From Candidatus Tepidiaquacellales bacterium UBA2330 (GTDB taxonomy: Bacteria; Bacteroidota; Ignavibacteria; Tepidaquicellales; Tepidaquicellaceae): DNA of 64,000 nucleotides. The notes beneath the pieces are model-generated. The model was given only the letters and a program-made list of their open reading frames with translations, was not told the origin of the DNA and did not search any database. The translations under genes and the position numbers were made by a program. Of this stretch, positions 45,647 through 55,111 are shown piece by piece (position 1 is the first letter of the stretch; each line of letters begins with the position of its first letter). Where the stretch lies: assembly GCA_002344965.1 (NCBI GenBank), contig DDUU01000011.1, positions 95,475-159,474 on the forward strand, given 5' to 3'.

Positions 45647-48040
45647 ATGAAAAAAAACTTTTCATTTTTGGTTGTTTTTGCTTTTTTAATTTCTTCAATA
45701 ATTCTCGGATTTTCACTGAGCGATATCAGTGATAATAAGCCGAATCAGAGGGGATCAAATTACAAAACAACTGATCAGAATGACGGTTCTCCCGTAACAA
45801 AGGATACAGATTACAGAAAAAGAAATCCGTTCGTGGAAACACCCCAATATCAGCCTGCTGACGGAAATCCTAACGGCACTCAAAGCGCATTGTTTGAGTC
45901 CTTTGAAGGCGCAACATTCCCTCCGACAGGTTGGTCAAAATTAAATCCTGACGGCGGAACAGGTTGGAACAGACAGTTAAATCAAACTACTCCTATACCC
46001 GGATGGAACGGCGGTATGATAACAGTACCTGCAGGCGGCGGAAACGCTGTTGCATTTTGTACCTGGACAACCGGCGGCGCAGTGTCAAATGATCAGTGGC
46101 TAGTAACTCCGCAGCTTACAAATATGCAGTCAAACGAGGTTTTAAATTTTAAATTAAGATACTGGCCTAACAGTTACAGAGACAGTATTGAAGTTCTTAT
46201 CTCAACTACAACCCCTACTGTTGCTGCATTTACTACTTTAGTATTCAGAAAAAACTTTTCGGTAGCAACTCTTGATACCGGTTGGTTAAATTATTCGTTC
46301 CCTATCGGAACCTTGGTGCCAAACGGATCTAATATTTATGTTGCATTCAGAGAAGTAGTAGCTGATAACTTCAATGACGGCGCATCATTCTCGCTTGATC
46401 TTGTTGAAGTAACAACCGGAACAGCAAATGATATTGCTACAATTTCTGTAGACTCTCCTTCAGGAAGCGTTGTATTGCCTTCTTCTACAATTGCTCCGAA
46501 AGCAAGTTTCAGAAATGTCGGTACTGCTGCACAGACAAATGTTCCTGTCAGATATTCTATATCAGGACCGGTAAATTATTTAAGTAACAAAACAATTGCA
46601 AGCATAGCGCCGGGAGCTACTGTTCAGGTAACTTTTGACAGTACATTCCTTCCGACTGTTGGTTCTTACAATACAACAGTTCATTGTGACCTTGGAACAG
46701 ATGTAAACAGAGCAAATGATACTTTAAGAACTACATTCACAGCAATAGATCCTTCATACGGAACTCAAAACGGAATTTCATTTGCAAACAGCTATGCAAA
46801 TTCCGCACCGTCAAAACCAACTTATTGCTGGAAGGATACAACCGGAAGTACAAGTCTTTGTGTAAACAGAGTGAATGTCAGCAGTGCTCCTCTTACCGGT
46901 ACTCTTGATGACGGTTACTGGAGAATCGGTAACGCACTTAACGGAAAGAAAATCAGAATGGGCGGAGTCGCATATGATTCATTCTTCGTTGCAACAAACG
47001 GAATGATAGGATTTGCAAATAATTCAGGCCTTACATCTTTTTCACCTTCTTTAGTTTCTACTATAAGACCTGCGATTTACCCATTATGGCAGGATTTTGA
47101 TTTCAGACCTCCTACGACAGGCGGACTTGGATCCACAAGAATCAGTTATAAAGTAATCAGCGATTTCCAGCTTGTTGTAACTTATGACAGAGCTCAGGAA
47201 TGGAATTCAGGTATAGCTGATACTAACGATCATGTCAGCTTCCAGGTAGTAATAGAGTTATTACAGTCTACTTCTACTGAAAACTCAAGAATGCTCGTAC
47301 AAATAGCTGATGGTACAAACGGAAACACAGGAGCAAAATATCTTCAGTATCATGACGCAAACTTACTGAATGCGCATGTTATGGGAGTCCAGACTGCTGC
47401 AGGCACTGCAGCTTATTACAGAGCTGCTTATCCGCTTTCAATTTATCCGGGACCTTTATTCGGACCTGGTAATTCAAACCTTGCAGTTCAGTACGGTAAT
47501 AATGCAAACATTCTTAATCACGCATGCGGTGTTCTGAATTTTACTCTGACAGCATCAATTGAAGCTATGACTCCATTCTCAGTTGGTGACACGGTTACTG
47601 TATTGCTGAGAAGTACTTCCTCCCCATATGAAATCAAGGACGGAGCCAAAGGATATATGAACGGATCAGGTGTTGCAAATTTAACATTCCAGAAATCACC
47701 TCCCGGATCATATTATGTTTCTGTATATCACAGAAACGCTTTGGAAACATGGAGTGCTGCCGGTGTTAACACATCATCATATAATTTCAAAACCGGTCTT
47801 GGACAGGCATTTGGAAGCAACATGGTTTTAGTCAGCGGTAATGCCAGTTTCTTCTCAGGTGACGTAAATCAAGACGGTGTTATTGATCTTTCTGACGGAA
47901 GTGATGTTGACAACGACGCCTTTAATTTTGTATCAGGTTATGTAAGAACTGATGTAAACGGAGACGACGTAGTTGACTTAACGGACGCAGCTTATGTTGA
48001 CAATAATGCATTTAATTTTGTCGGCGTAGCAAAACCGTAA
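45647..48040 (+). CDS. Secreted adhesin-like protein with dockerin-like tail
   Basis: About 797 residues from the ATG at 45647, chosen for its GAAAGGAAA ribosome site and because a signal peptide starts there (MKKNFSFLVVFAFLISS). N-terminal choice-of-anchor/cleaved-adhesin type domain (LFESFEGATFPPTGWSK, WLVTPQL), a CARDB-like Ig segment, a central beta domain (LWQDFDFRP). The last ~60 residues are two EF-hand-like repeats, DVNQDGVIDLSDG and DVNGDDVVDLTDA, each followed by DNxAFNFV. No T9SS tail. No cohesin is seen in the window, so the dockerin-like tail may serve another purpose. It opens the run of six exported proteins. TAAATTTG at 45564-45571 is a possible -7 element. Confidence 0.85.
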   Translation: MKKNFSFLVVFAFLISSIILGFSLSDISDNKPNQRGSNYKTTDQNDGSPVTKDTDYRKRNPFVETPQYQPADGNPNGTQSALFESFEGATFPPTGWSKLNPDGGTGWNRQLNQTTPIPGWNGGMITVPAGGGNAVAFCTWTTGGAVSNDQWLVTPQLTNMQSNEVLNFKLRYWPNSYRDSIEVLISTTTPTVAAFTTLVFRKNFSVATLDTGWLNYSFPIGTLVPNGSNIYVAFREVVADNFNDGASFSLDLVEVTTGTANDIATISVDSPSGSVVLPSSTIAPKASFRNVGTAAQTNVPVRYSISGPVNYLSNKTIASIAPGATVQVTFDSTFLPTVGSYNTTVHCDLGTDVNRANDTLRTTFTAIDPSYGTQNGISFANSYANSAPSKPTYCWKDTTGSTSLCVNRVNVSSAPLTGTLDDGYWRIGNALNGKKIRMGGVAYDSFFVATNGMIGFANNSGLTSFSPSLVSTIRPAIYPLWQDFDFRPPTTGGLGSTRISYKVISDFQLVVTYDRAQEWNSGIADTNDHVSFQVVIELLQSTSTENSRMLVQIADGTNGNTGAKYLQYHDANLLNAHVMGVQTAAGTAAYYRAAYPLSIYPGPLFGPGNSNLAVQYGNNANILNHACGVLNFTLTASIEAMTPFSVGDTVTVLLRSTSSPYEIKDGAKGYMNGSGVANLTFQKSPPGSYYVSVYHRNALETWSAAGVNTSSYNFKTGLGQAFGSNMVLVSGNASFFSGDVNQDGVIDLSDGSDVDNDAFNFVSGYVRTDVNGDDVVDLTDAAYVDNNAFNFVGVAKP

Positions 48041-48080
48041 AATAATAATTAGTAATATCAGATTTAATAAAATAGATATA

Positions 48081-48117
48081 AAGCCGTAGGATAAACAACC
48101 TGCGGCTTTTTTATTTT
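48081..48117 (+). terminator. Intrinsic terminator after the dockerin-tailed gene
   Basis: AAGCCGTAGG (48081-48090) with CCTGCGGCTT (48099-48108), one G-T pair, then TTTTATTTT. It resembles the terminator at 49733. Confidence 0.9.
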
Positions 48118-48317
48118 CGATTTACAAATATCAATTTTAGTTTAAATTTTTTTATACTAACAATAAATATTTTTATAATTGTTAGAAATTCGTTAGATTT
48201 TTTTTTAAATTGATACAGATATATTTGTTCAAAATAATTGTCACCGTTATTAATTAATTGTTTCCTGAATATTAAATTTCCCGGTTTAAAAATTATTATT
48301 AAATATAGAATAGTTAT

Positions 48318-48348
48318 TTGGATTTAATTTGTAATAAATATATATTTG
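48318..48348 (+). promoter_or_regulatory. Promoter of the gene at 48384
   Basis: TTG (48318-48320), 20 bp, TATATTTG (48341-48348): full consensus. It also shows that the in-frame codon at 48318 cannot be the start. Confidence 0.75.
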
Positions 48349-48383
48349 TAAACAACTTTTCTTTAACTTTAAAAAAATACATC

Positions 48384-49679
48384 ATGAAAAAATTACTTTT
48401 ATTGCTTTGTTTTGTTTTCATTTCATCGGCAAGTTATTCTCAGTTTATAGCTGAGGATTTTGATTATCCTGCCGGTGATTCATTAGGTGCTCATGGCTGG
48501 GTTTCTTTCAGTGGCGGCGCTACTAACAGACTGTTAGTAACATCGCCGGGTCTGACTTATACTGATTATGTCGGAACAGGCATCGGCAATGCAACAACTG
48601 TTATTAACTCAGGTCAGGATGCTTATATATCTCTTACTTCTGATCAGTCAAGCGGAAGTGTATATACATCAATGATGGTTAACGTTACAACAGCAAGAAC
48701 AGGTGATTACTTTGCAGCTTATCTTCCTTCCACTTCAACGACTTTATTCAACGGAAGACTTTATGTAAGAAACAACGGCAATGGATTTTATTCATTCGGT
48801 ATCAGTAAGACAACAGCAGGTTCAGGCGGAATATTTTACGGAGATTCTGTTTTCTCTACCGGCACAACTTATTTACTTGTGTTGAAATATACATTTAATA
48901 TCGGCTCAACAACGGATGATGAAATTACACTATACGCTTTCAGCGGCGCTGTACCTTCAAGCGAACCGGGAACAGCTTATGTAGGACCAATAACAGGTAC
49001 TGCCACTGATATCGCAAACATCGGAAGATTTGCATTAAGACAGGGGACAGCAGCTTCATCTCCGGATCTTATTGTTGACGGAATTTATACTGAAGGATCA
49101 TGGAATAATGCAGTGCTTCCTGTTGAGTTATCTTCATTCACTTCAGTAATAAATAACAGAGATGTTACTTTAAACTGGACAACTGCTTCTGAGTTAAACA
49201 ATTCCGGATTTGATATCGAGAGATCTTCCGAATTTAGCTCATGGACAAAGATCGGAAATGTAACAGGTAACGGAACAATTAATACTCCTGTAAATTATTC
49301 ATTCACAGACAGAGGACTTGCAACAGGTAATTACAGTTACAGATTAAAACAAATAGACTTTAACGGAAACTACGAATATTTCAATCTGAGCAGTGAAGTA
49401 AATATCGGAGTTCCGTCAGCTTATAAACTTTCACAGAATTATCCGAATCCGTTTAATCCGGCTACTACTATCAGTTATGACATCCCTGCTGACGGTAAAG
49501 TAAGTCTGAAATTGTTTGATATGTCAGGAAAAGAAGTTGCAACGCTTGTTAATGAAGTTAAGACAGCAGGTTATTATTCAGTTAATTTTAACGCTGCAAA
49601 TCTTTCAAGCGGAATTTATTTTTATGAATTAGCATCAGGTAATTTCTCTTCCGTAAAGAAAATGATGCTCGTTAAATAG
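48384..49679 (+). CDS. Secreted protein, DYPAGDSLGAHGW domain plus T9SS tail
   Basis: A 431-residue exported protein with signal peptide MKKLLLLLCFVFISSASYSQ. A domain of about 230 residues opens EDFDYPAGDSLGAHGW and is probably a LamG-like jellyroll. A PVELSSF ... LNWTTASELNNSGFDIE Ig/fibronectin-like segment follows. The T9SS sorting domain (NYPNPFNPATTISY to SGIYFYEL, ending KKMMLVK) closes the protein. The N-terminal domain is shared with the genes at 49936 and 52731, marking recent paralogues. Function unknown. Confidence 0.88.
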   Translation: MKKLLLLLCFVFISSASYSQFIAEDFDYPAGDSLGAHGWVSFSGGATNRLLVTSPGLTYTDYVGTGIGNATTVINSGQDAYISLTSDQSSGSVYTSMMVNVTTARTGDYFAAYLPSTSTTLFNGRLYVRNNGNGFYSFGISKTTAGSGGIFYGDSVFSTGTTYLLVLKYTFNIGSTTDDEITLYAFSGAVPSSEPGTAYVGPITGTATDIANIGRFALRQGTAASSPDLIVDGIYTEGSWNNAVLPVELSSFTSVINNRDVTLNWTTASELNNSGFDIERSSEFSSWTKIGNVTGNGTINTPVNYSFTDRGLATGNYSYRLKQIDFNGNYEYFNLSSEVNIGVPSAYKLSQNYPNPFNPATTISYDIPADGKVSLKLFDMSGKEVATLVNEVKTAGYYSVNFNAANLSSGIYFYELASGNFSSVKKMMLVK

Positions 49680-49732
49680 GCAGTAGTTAAGAGTTAGTAA
49701 TTCTACGCTAATAAATTACACATTTAAAATAT

Positions 49733-49765
49733 AAGCCGCAGGCTGAATAAGTCTGCGGCTTTTTG
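49733..49765 (+). terminator. Intrinsic terminator
   Basis: AAGCCGCAG (49733-49741) with CTGCGGCTT (49753-49761), then TTTG. It is similar in stem sequence to the terminator at 48081. Confidence 0.88.
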
Positions 49766-49861
49766 TTTAATTCTGTTATTGTAAATATTTTATGCTTTTT
49801 TTAAGATAAAGTGTTACGAAAAATAAAAGAATCTTTTTAACATTTTCATAATATTCATAAA

Positions 49862-49892
49862 TTGATTAAATCAATTGATTTAAGTAAGTTTG
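49862..49892 (+). promoter_or_regulatory. Promoter of the gene at 49936
   Basis: TTG (49862-49864), 20 bp, TAAGTTTG (49885-49892), a full consensus match. Confidence 0.7.
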
Positions 49893-49935
49893 TAATATTT
49901 AAAACATTTCAATTAATAACTAAACCCAACAAGTC

Positions 49936-51228
49936 ATGCAAAAAATCATTTTATTAATTTGCTTTTTATTAATTTCATCAGTTTCTTTTTCACAGCTGAG
50001 ACTCGATGAAAATTTTGACTATCCGGCAGGAGATTCTCTCGGAGCTCACGGATGGACTCATTTTAGCGGAGTTACAAACACATTGTTTGTAACATCTCCC
50101 GGATTAACTTATGCAGGTTATCCTTTATCAGGAATTGGAAATGCTGCTACAGTCGGCACAACAGGAAATGACAATTATAAAAATTTTACTTCCTCTGCAG
50201 ACTCTTCAAATGCAAATGCGATTTATACGTTTTTCATGGTTAATGTAACAAGCGCGCAAAGACCCGGAGATTATTTCCTCGGATTACTTCCGAATAATTC
50301 CACTACATTTTATTCAGGCAGAGTTTTTGCAAGAGATATGGGCGGAGTTCTTGAATTCGGTGTCACAAAAGCAGGAGGCGGAGATACAAACACAATGGTC
50401 TGGGCTTCCGGCTATTCATATAACACAACATACTTAATGGTGTTAAAATATCAGTTCGTGCCCGGAGCAAATAATAACACAGTAAGTCTTTTTATATTCA
50501 ATTCAGGCGTACCTGCAACAGAACCGGCTGTTCCGACCATCGGACCAGCTTTATACAGTTCAGGTGATGCAGCAAATATAGGCAGAGTTGCTTTAAGACA
50601 AAGCGTAGCCACCAGAGCTCCTACTGTAATTGTTGACGGTATCAGTGCAACAACGGCATGGCTTACAACAGTTGTAAATATGAAAATTGCGATAGAAGGA
50701 ATACTGGATGCAACCAGTTCAACGCATGTTGTAAATGATACAGCAACTGTATATTTGAGAAATAATTTTGCTCCTTATTCAATAGTTGATTCAGCAAAAT
50801 CAGTAATAAACAGTCAGACGCTTACAGGATTTTTTAACTTCAGAAATGCTTCAACAGGAACATATTATTTTGACGTAAGATACAGAGGACTGCCGGTATA
50901 CAGAAATGCAATTCAGACCTGGAGTAAAGCCGGCGGAGAGCTTGTGACGAATAACGACGGAGGCTCGTATGATTTTACAACGTCAAGTGCTCAGGCATTC
51001 GGTAACAATACAATGCTTAAAGGAACTGTATATTGTATCTACAGCGGTGATGTCAGTCAGGACGGAGTTGTTGATCTTTCTGACGGTTCATTAATTGACA
51101 ATGATGCATTTAATTTTGCAAGCGGTTATCTGAACACGGATCTGACCGGTGATGATGTAGTTGATCTTTCAGATGCTTCAATTGCGGAAAATAATGCATT
51201 TAATTTTGTAAGTGCCATAACTCCGTAA
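49936..51228 (+). CDS. Secreted protein, DYPAGDSLGAHGW domain plus dockerin-like tail
   Basis: A 430-residue paralogue with a signal peptide (MQKIILLICFLLISSVSFSQ) and the same N-terminal domain (NFDYPAGDSLGAHGW, ALRQSVATRAPTVIVDGI). A linker domain (IAIEGILDA ... TYYFDVRYRG) follows, then a dockerin-like ending, DVSQDGVVDLSDG and DLTGDDVVDLSDA, each followed by xNxAFNF. So the module seen in the previous gene carries a different tail here. The second EF-hand has Thr-Gly for the usual Asn-Gly but keeps the Asp ligands. Confidence 0.87.
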   Translation: MQKIILLICFLLISSVSFSQLRLDENFDYPAGDSLGAHGWTHFSGVTNTLFVTSPGLTYAGYPLSGIGNAATVGTTGNDNYKNFTSSADSSNANAIYTFFMVNVTSAQRPGDYFLGLLPNNSTTFYSGRVFARDMGGVLEFGVTKAGGGDTNTMVWASGYSYNTTYLMVLKYQFVPGANNNTVSLFIFNSGVPATEPAVPTIGPALYSSGDAANIGRVALRQSVATRAPTVIVDGISATTAWLTTVVNMKIAIEGILDATSSTHVVNDTATVYLRNNFAPYSIVDSAKSVINSQTLTGFFNFRNASTGTYYFDVRYRGLPVYRNAIQTWSKAGGELVTNNDGGSYDFTTSSAQAFGNNTMLKGTVYCIYSGDVSQDGVVDLSDGSLIDNDAFNFASGYLNTDLTGDDVVDLSDASIAENNAFNFVSAITP

Positions 51229-51251
51229 TAATTATATAGAATCATTATTTT

Positions 51252-51286
51252 AAAGAGTGGGAATAATTTTATTCTCACTCTTTTTT
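51252..51286 (+). terminator. Intrinsic terminator
   Basis: AAAGAGTG (51252-51259) with CACTCTTT (51276-51283), extended inside by GAATAA/TTATTC, then T-rich. Confidence 0.88.
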
Positions 51287-51349
51287 AATTTAAAATTCAT
51301 AAATTTACTGCAGTCCCCGAAAGAAAAATTGTTTTTATAAAATAATTTT

Positions 51350-52492
51350 ATGAAAATTATATTTCGCATAAAAATATTTCTGCTGATTTTTTTTACAATC
51401 GCATCGGGTAAAACATTTGGTGTAAATCCGGAATACAGGCTTACTGCCGGTAATGCTGTTCAGACAGGCAGTAATTCTCTGGAGTTTGATATAAGTATAA
51501 TTCATACAAACAGTTCTGTTTCCCAGTTTGAATATGCAGGAGGTCAGTACTTTTTTGATTTTAATTTAAATATCAGTAACGGCGGATCGTTAATTTATAC
51601 AATAATAGATTCCGATCTTCCTGTTTCGCTTCAGCCCAGAAATCCTGTTGTATTTGTATCTGGCGGTGAAATGCAGCTGAGACTTTCGCTTAATATTTTC
51701 CCTTCGCCCGGTCAGGGTTATATTATCAGTAATCAGCTACCGGGTACCAAAATAGCAAGAATGAAACTGATGACAAATTCCGAAACATTTGATGTTCAGT
51801 ATTTTTCTTTAAGATGGAGAAATGGACCGGTCAATCCGTTTACTAAATTGTTTGCATACGTAAATTCAAAACTTACTGAAATTACAAACCCCGGTTCACA
51901 TTTCATTGACTCACTGACAAATCCTTTACCTGTTGAACTTTCTTCTTTCAGCTCAGCTGTTTCAGGTAACAGAGTTACGCTTAACTGGTCTACAGTAAGA
52001 GAAATGAATAATGCCGGTTTTGAAATTTACAGAAAAGAAAATTCTGATGACAAGTTTAAGAAAATTGCATTTGTTAAAGGTGCAGGTAATTCAAATGAGA
52101 TTAAAAACTATTTATATTCCGATTTAAAGCTTCAGCAGGGGATATATTTTTACAGACTGAAACAGATTGATTATAATGGAAATTATGAATTTTTCAATCT
52201 GGAAAATGAAGCGGTAGTATCAGCTCCATTATATAATGAATTAATGCAGAATTATCCCAACCCGTTTAACCCGCAGACTAAAATTGATTATCAGTTGTCA
52301 ACTGAGTCATCAGTTAGCATAAAAATTTATGATATTTTAGGAAAAGAAATTTCTATTCTTGTAAATGAATATAAATCTCCGGGATATTATACTGTATTTT
52401 TTGACGGAAGTAATTTACCGGGCGGAGTTTATTATTATCTGATCACAGCCGGCGGATTCAGCGATTCAAGAAGAATGATTATTCTTAAATAA
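51350..52492 (+). CDS. Secreted protein with T9SS tail
   Basis: A 380-residue exported protein with a signal peptide ending near KTFG. The N-terminal beta domain (EYRLTAGNAVQTGSNSLEFD) differs from the neighbours' domains. A PVELSSFSSAVSG ... LNWSTVREMNNAGFEIYRK Ig-like segment follows, then a T9SS tail (NYPNPFNPQTKIDY to GGVYYYLI, RRMIILK). Function unknown. Nothing notable is visible in the 238 bases after it (52493-52730). Confidence 0.86.
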   Translation: MKIIFRIKIFLLIFFTIASGKTFGVNPEYRLTAGNAVQTGSNSLEFDISIIHTNSSVSQFEYAGGQYFFDFNLNISNGGSLIYTIIDSDLPVSLQPRNPVVFVSGGEMQLRLSLNIFPSPGQGYIISNQLPGTKIARMKLMTNSETFDVQYFSLRWRNGPVNPFTKLFAYVNSKLTEITNPGSHFIDSLTNPLPVELSSFSSAVSGNRVTLNWSTVREMNNAGFEIYRKENSDDKFKKIAFVKGAGNSNEIKNYLYSDLKLQQGIYFYRLKQIDYNGNYEFFNLENEAVVSAPLYNELMQNYPNPFNPQTKIDYQLSTESSVSIKIYDILGKEISILVNEYKSPGYYTVFFDGSNLPGGVYYYLITAGGFSDSRRMIILK

Positions 52493-52730
52493 CTTAGCTG
52501 AGTGTTAACAAATATTAATAGCGACTATGAAAAAATGAATTGGTAATTTATTTTATTTTCCTTAATATGATAAAAAACAATTTTGTCGTTATGAGTTTTC
52601 TGAAAAAACAGCAGCACTTTCGTTCTTGTATATACTATTCATTACCCAATACTTCTGAATAAATATTAGAAATCAATTCACCATCAAATTATAAAAAAAT
52701 ATACATTAATTAAAATAAAACTAATTGACA

Positions 52731-54104
52731 ATGAAAAGTAACTACACAATTAATTCCTTGAAGATTTTTTCCAGGTTTGCTTTTATAATTATTGCCATTA
52801 TTCTGTTAACTGCAGGCAGTAATTTAAGAAGCACTACTCACACTATTTTAGTTCAGGATTTTTCATTTTCCCCTGCAAATCTTAATGTCAGTGTTGGCGA
52901 TACTGTAAAGTTTCAATGGGTTAACGGATTTCATACCACAATCTGTAACGGTGTATTTCCCGGTACTTCTCTGCCAAACGGCGCAGCATCATGGAATACG
53001 GAAATCAGCAGCGGTAATGCAGTATTCTTTTACAGAGTTACAACAGCCGGAACATACAATTATAAATGCGAACCGCATGCGCCTGATATGGGCGGAACAT
53101 TTACAGCTTCTGCCGGCGGAGGAAGCATATTACTGACAGAAAACTTTAACTACCCTGTAGGAGATTCACTCGGCGCGCACGGATGGGTTTCATTCAGCGG
53201 CGGAGCAACAAATTATCTTGCTGTAACTTCACCCGGTCTTGTTTATTCAGGTTATCCATTATCAAATATAGGTAATGCTACAACAGTTTTAACAAACGGA
53301 CAGGATGCATACAAGAATTTCTCATCGTCTGATTCTACCGGTAATCTGTATATTTCATTTATGGTCAATGTCACATCTATTCAGGCAGCTGGAGATTATT
53401 TCACTGCATTATTACCGCCTAACAGCACTACATTGTATAATGCTCGCTTTTATGTAAGAGATACAGCCGGTTTCAGATTCGGATTAAGTAAATCAACGGC
53501 AGCATCCGGCGGAATATTTTATACTCAGGATACATATTCTCTTAATACAACTTATCTGGTAGTGTTAAAAGTAAAAAGAAATCCGGGAACTGCTGATGAT
53601 GAATTCAGTGCTTTTATTTTTTCAAGCGGAATACCATCGACAGAACCAGTAACACCGAGTATCGGACCAGTTACGGGAACTACTACAGATAATACAATAG
53701 GCAGAATTGCTTTGAGACAGGGAAGTTCTGCAAATGCCGGAGTGGAAATAGTTGATGGTATTCAGGTTTCCAAAAACTGGAGTGACTTTGCAACATCAAT
53801 TACAAATTATGAAAATATAGTTTCGGACAGTTATGAATTATATCAGAATTATCCAAATCCATTCAATCCGGTTACATCGATAAAATTTAATATTGCTGAA
53901 AAAGGATTTGTAAATCTTACGGTCTTTGATGCATTGGGAAAAGAAGTTCAGACACTTGTAAATGATTCTAAAGAATCCGGACTTTATACAGTCAGATTTA
54001 ACGGTAACAACCTGAATTCCGGTATGTATTTTTACAGACTTACATATTCAGGAAGCAACGGCAGGACTTTTACAGAGACAAAAAAATTGTTACTTTTAAA
54101 ATAG
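52731..54104 (+). CDS. Secreted cupredoxin plus DYPAGDSLGAHGW domain, T9SS tail
   Basis: About 457 residues from the ATG at 52731 (a TTG two codons earlier is less likely). Signal/TM segment about 12-30, then a plastocyanin-like domain with a complete type 1 copper set: His68 (NGFHTT), Cys113, His116 and Met120 (YKCEPHAPDMGG). The second domain is the paralogous NFNYPVGDSLGAHGW module, and a T9SS tail (NYPNPFNPVTSIKF to SGMYFYRL) closes it. A copper protein fused to this module and exported by T9SS suggests extracellular electron transfer or copper binding; that is inference. Confidence 0.87.
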   Translation: MKSNYTINSLKIFSRFAFIIIAIILLTAGSNLRSTTHTILVQDFSFSPANLNVSVGDTVKFQWVNGFHTTICNGVFPGTSLPNGAASWNTEISSGNAVFFYRVTTAGTYNYKCEPHAPDMGGTFTASAGGGSILLTENFNYPVGDSLGAHGWVSFSGGATNYLAVTSPGLVYSGYPLSNIGNATTVLTNGQDAYKNFSSSDSTGNLYISFMVNVTSIQAAGDYFTALLPPNSTTLYNARFYVRDTAGFRFGLSKSTAASGGIFYTQDTYSLNTTYLVVLKVKRNPGTADDEFSAFIFSSGIPSTEPVTPSIGPVTGTTTDNTIGRIALRQGSSANAGVEIVDGIQVSKNWSDFATSITNYENIVSDSYELYQNYPNPFNPVTSIKFNIAEKGFVNLTVFDALGKEVQTLVNDSKESGLYTVRFNGNNLNSGMYFYRLTYSGSNGRTFTETKKLLLLK

Positions 54105-54117
54105 CAAATCTATAACA

Positions 54118-55086
54118 CTGAAAATCAGATTTAAAATATTATTCGTTCTGTTGTTTTTTTCAGACTGCGTATTTACTCCGGTAAATGCGCATTCTGAATC
54201 TGTAATAATTAATGTTAGTAACAGCGGTATATCGCAGGTAGCAGCTAACGTAGTTACCGGTGACACAGTGAAGTGGAGATTGAACAGTTCCGGAGAATTC
54301 AGAATTCTCTGCGGTGACAATATTCCCGGCACTTCCGTTCCTGCCGGAGCATCATATTTTAATTTCACTTTGAATGAAAATTCTCCTGAATTTATATATG
54401 TAGTTAAGATCAAAGGTGAATATAATTACAAATTTCTGAATAACACAAATGAAATCAGATGTAAAATATATGCAGTTTCTCCGTTACCGGTTGAGCTCAC
54501 GGATTTTGTTGCAACTACTATAAAAAATGAAGTAATTTTAGACTGGAGCACATCAGGTGAAATTAATAATGACAGATTTGAAGTTCAGAGAATTGAAATT
54601 ACCGATATGCCTGATTACAATCCCGAAAATCTCATCTTCAATACAATCGCGGTAATAAACGGAAACGGAAATTCAAATGAAATACATCACTATAAATATA
54701 CTGACAGACATTTAAAATCAGGTGTATTCCTTTACAGATTAAAGCAGATTGATTTCAACAGCAATTTTCTTTATCATTTGCTCTCTGATGAGATTGTGAT
54801 CGGAATACCGGTGAAATTTACTCTGAGTCAGAATTTTCCAAACCCCTTTAATCCTTCGACTAAAATCGGATTTGAAATTCCTGAAGAGGGTAAAGTCAGT
54901 CTGGTTTTATACAATTCAGCGGGCAGAGAATTGAGTCCTATTCAGAATGCTGATCTGAATGCGGGATATCATTATGTTGATTTTAACGGAGCTGATCTTC
55001 CAAGCGGTATATATTTTTACAGGATTACATACAGCTCTCCCAACTTTTTAAAAACAATAACGAAGAAAATGACTCTTCTTAAATAG
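54118..55086 (+). CDS. Secreted protein with demetallated cupredoxin-like domain and T9SS tail
   Basis: About 322 residues if translation starts at CTG 54118, giving a complete signal peptide (MKIRFKILFVLLFFSD to VNA). The nearest conventional start, TTG 54151, would cut off its positive end. The first domain aligns with the cupredoxin of the preceding gene (VTGDTVKW, NIPGTSVPAGAS, GEYNYKFLNNTNEIRCKI) but all four copper ligands are replaced. A PVELTDF Ig-like segment and a T9SS tail (NFPNPFNPSTKIGF, KKMTLLK) follow. It starts 13 nt after the previous stop, so the pair is co-transcribed. Confidence 0.8.
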   Translation: MKIRFKILFVLLFFSDCVFTPVNAHSESVIINVSNSGISQVAANVVTGDTVKWRLNSSGEFRILCGDNIPGTSVPAGASYFNFTLNENSPEFIYVVKIKGEYNYKFLNNTNEIRCKIYAVSPLPVELTDFVATTIKNEVILDWSTSGEINNDRFEVQRIEITDMPDYNPENLIFNTIAVINGNGNSNEIHHYKYTDRHLKSGVFLYRLKQIDFNSNFLYHLLSDEIVIGIPVKFTLSQNFPNPFNPSTKIGFEIPEEGKVSLVLYNSAGRELSPIQNADLNAGYHYVDFNGADLPSGIYFYRITYSSPNFLKTITKKMTLLK

Positions 55087-55111
55087 TAAGCATTTAAGAT
55101 ACTTTGATACT

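Noticed and set aside
48318..48383. Upstream start for the gene at 48384
   Set aside because: The codon coincides with the -33 box of a full-consensus promoter, and the signal peptide begins at 48384.
45647..55086. Cellulosome
   Set aside because: Dockerin-like tails are present but there is no cohesin, scaffoldin or glycoside hydrolase in the window.
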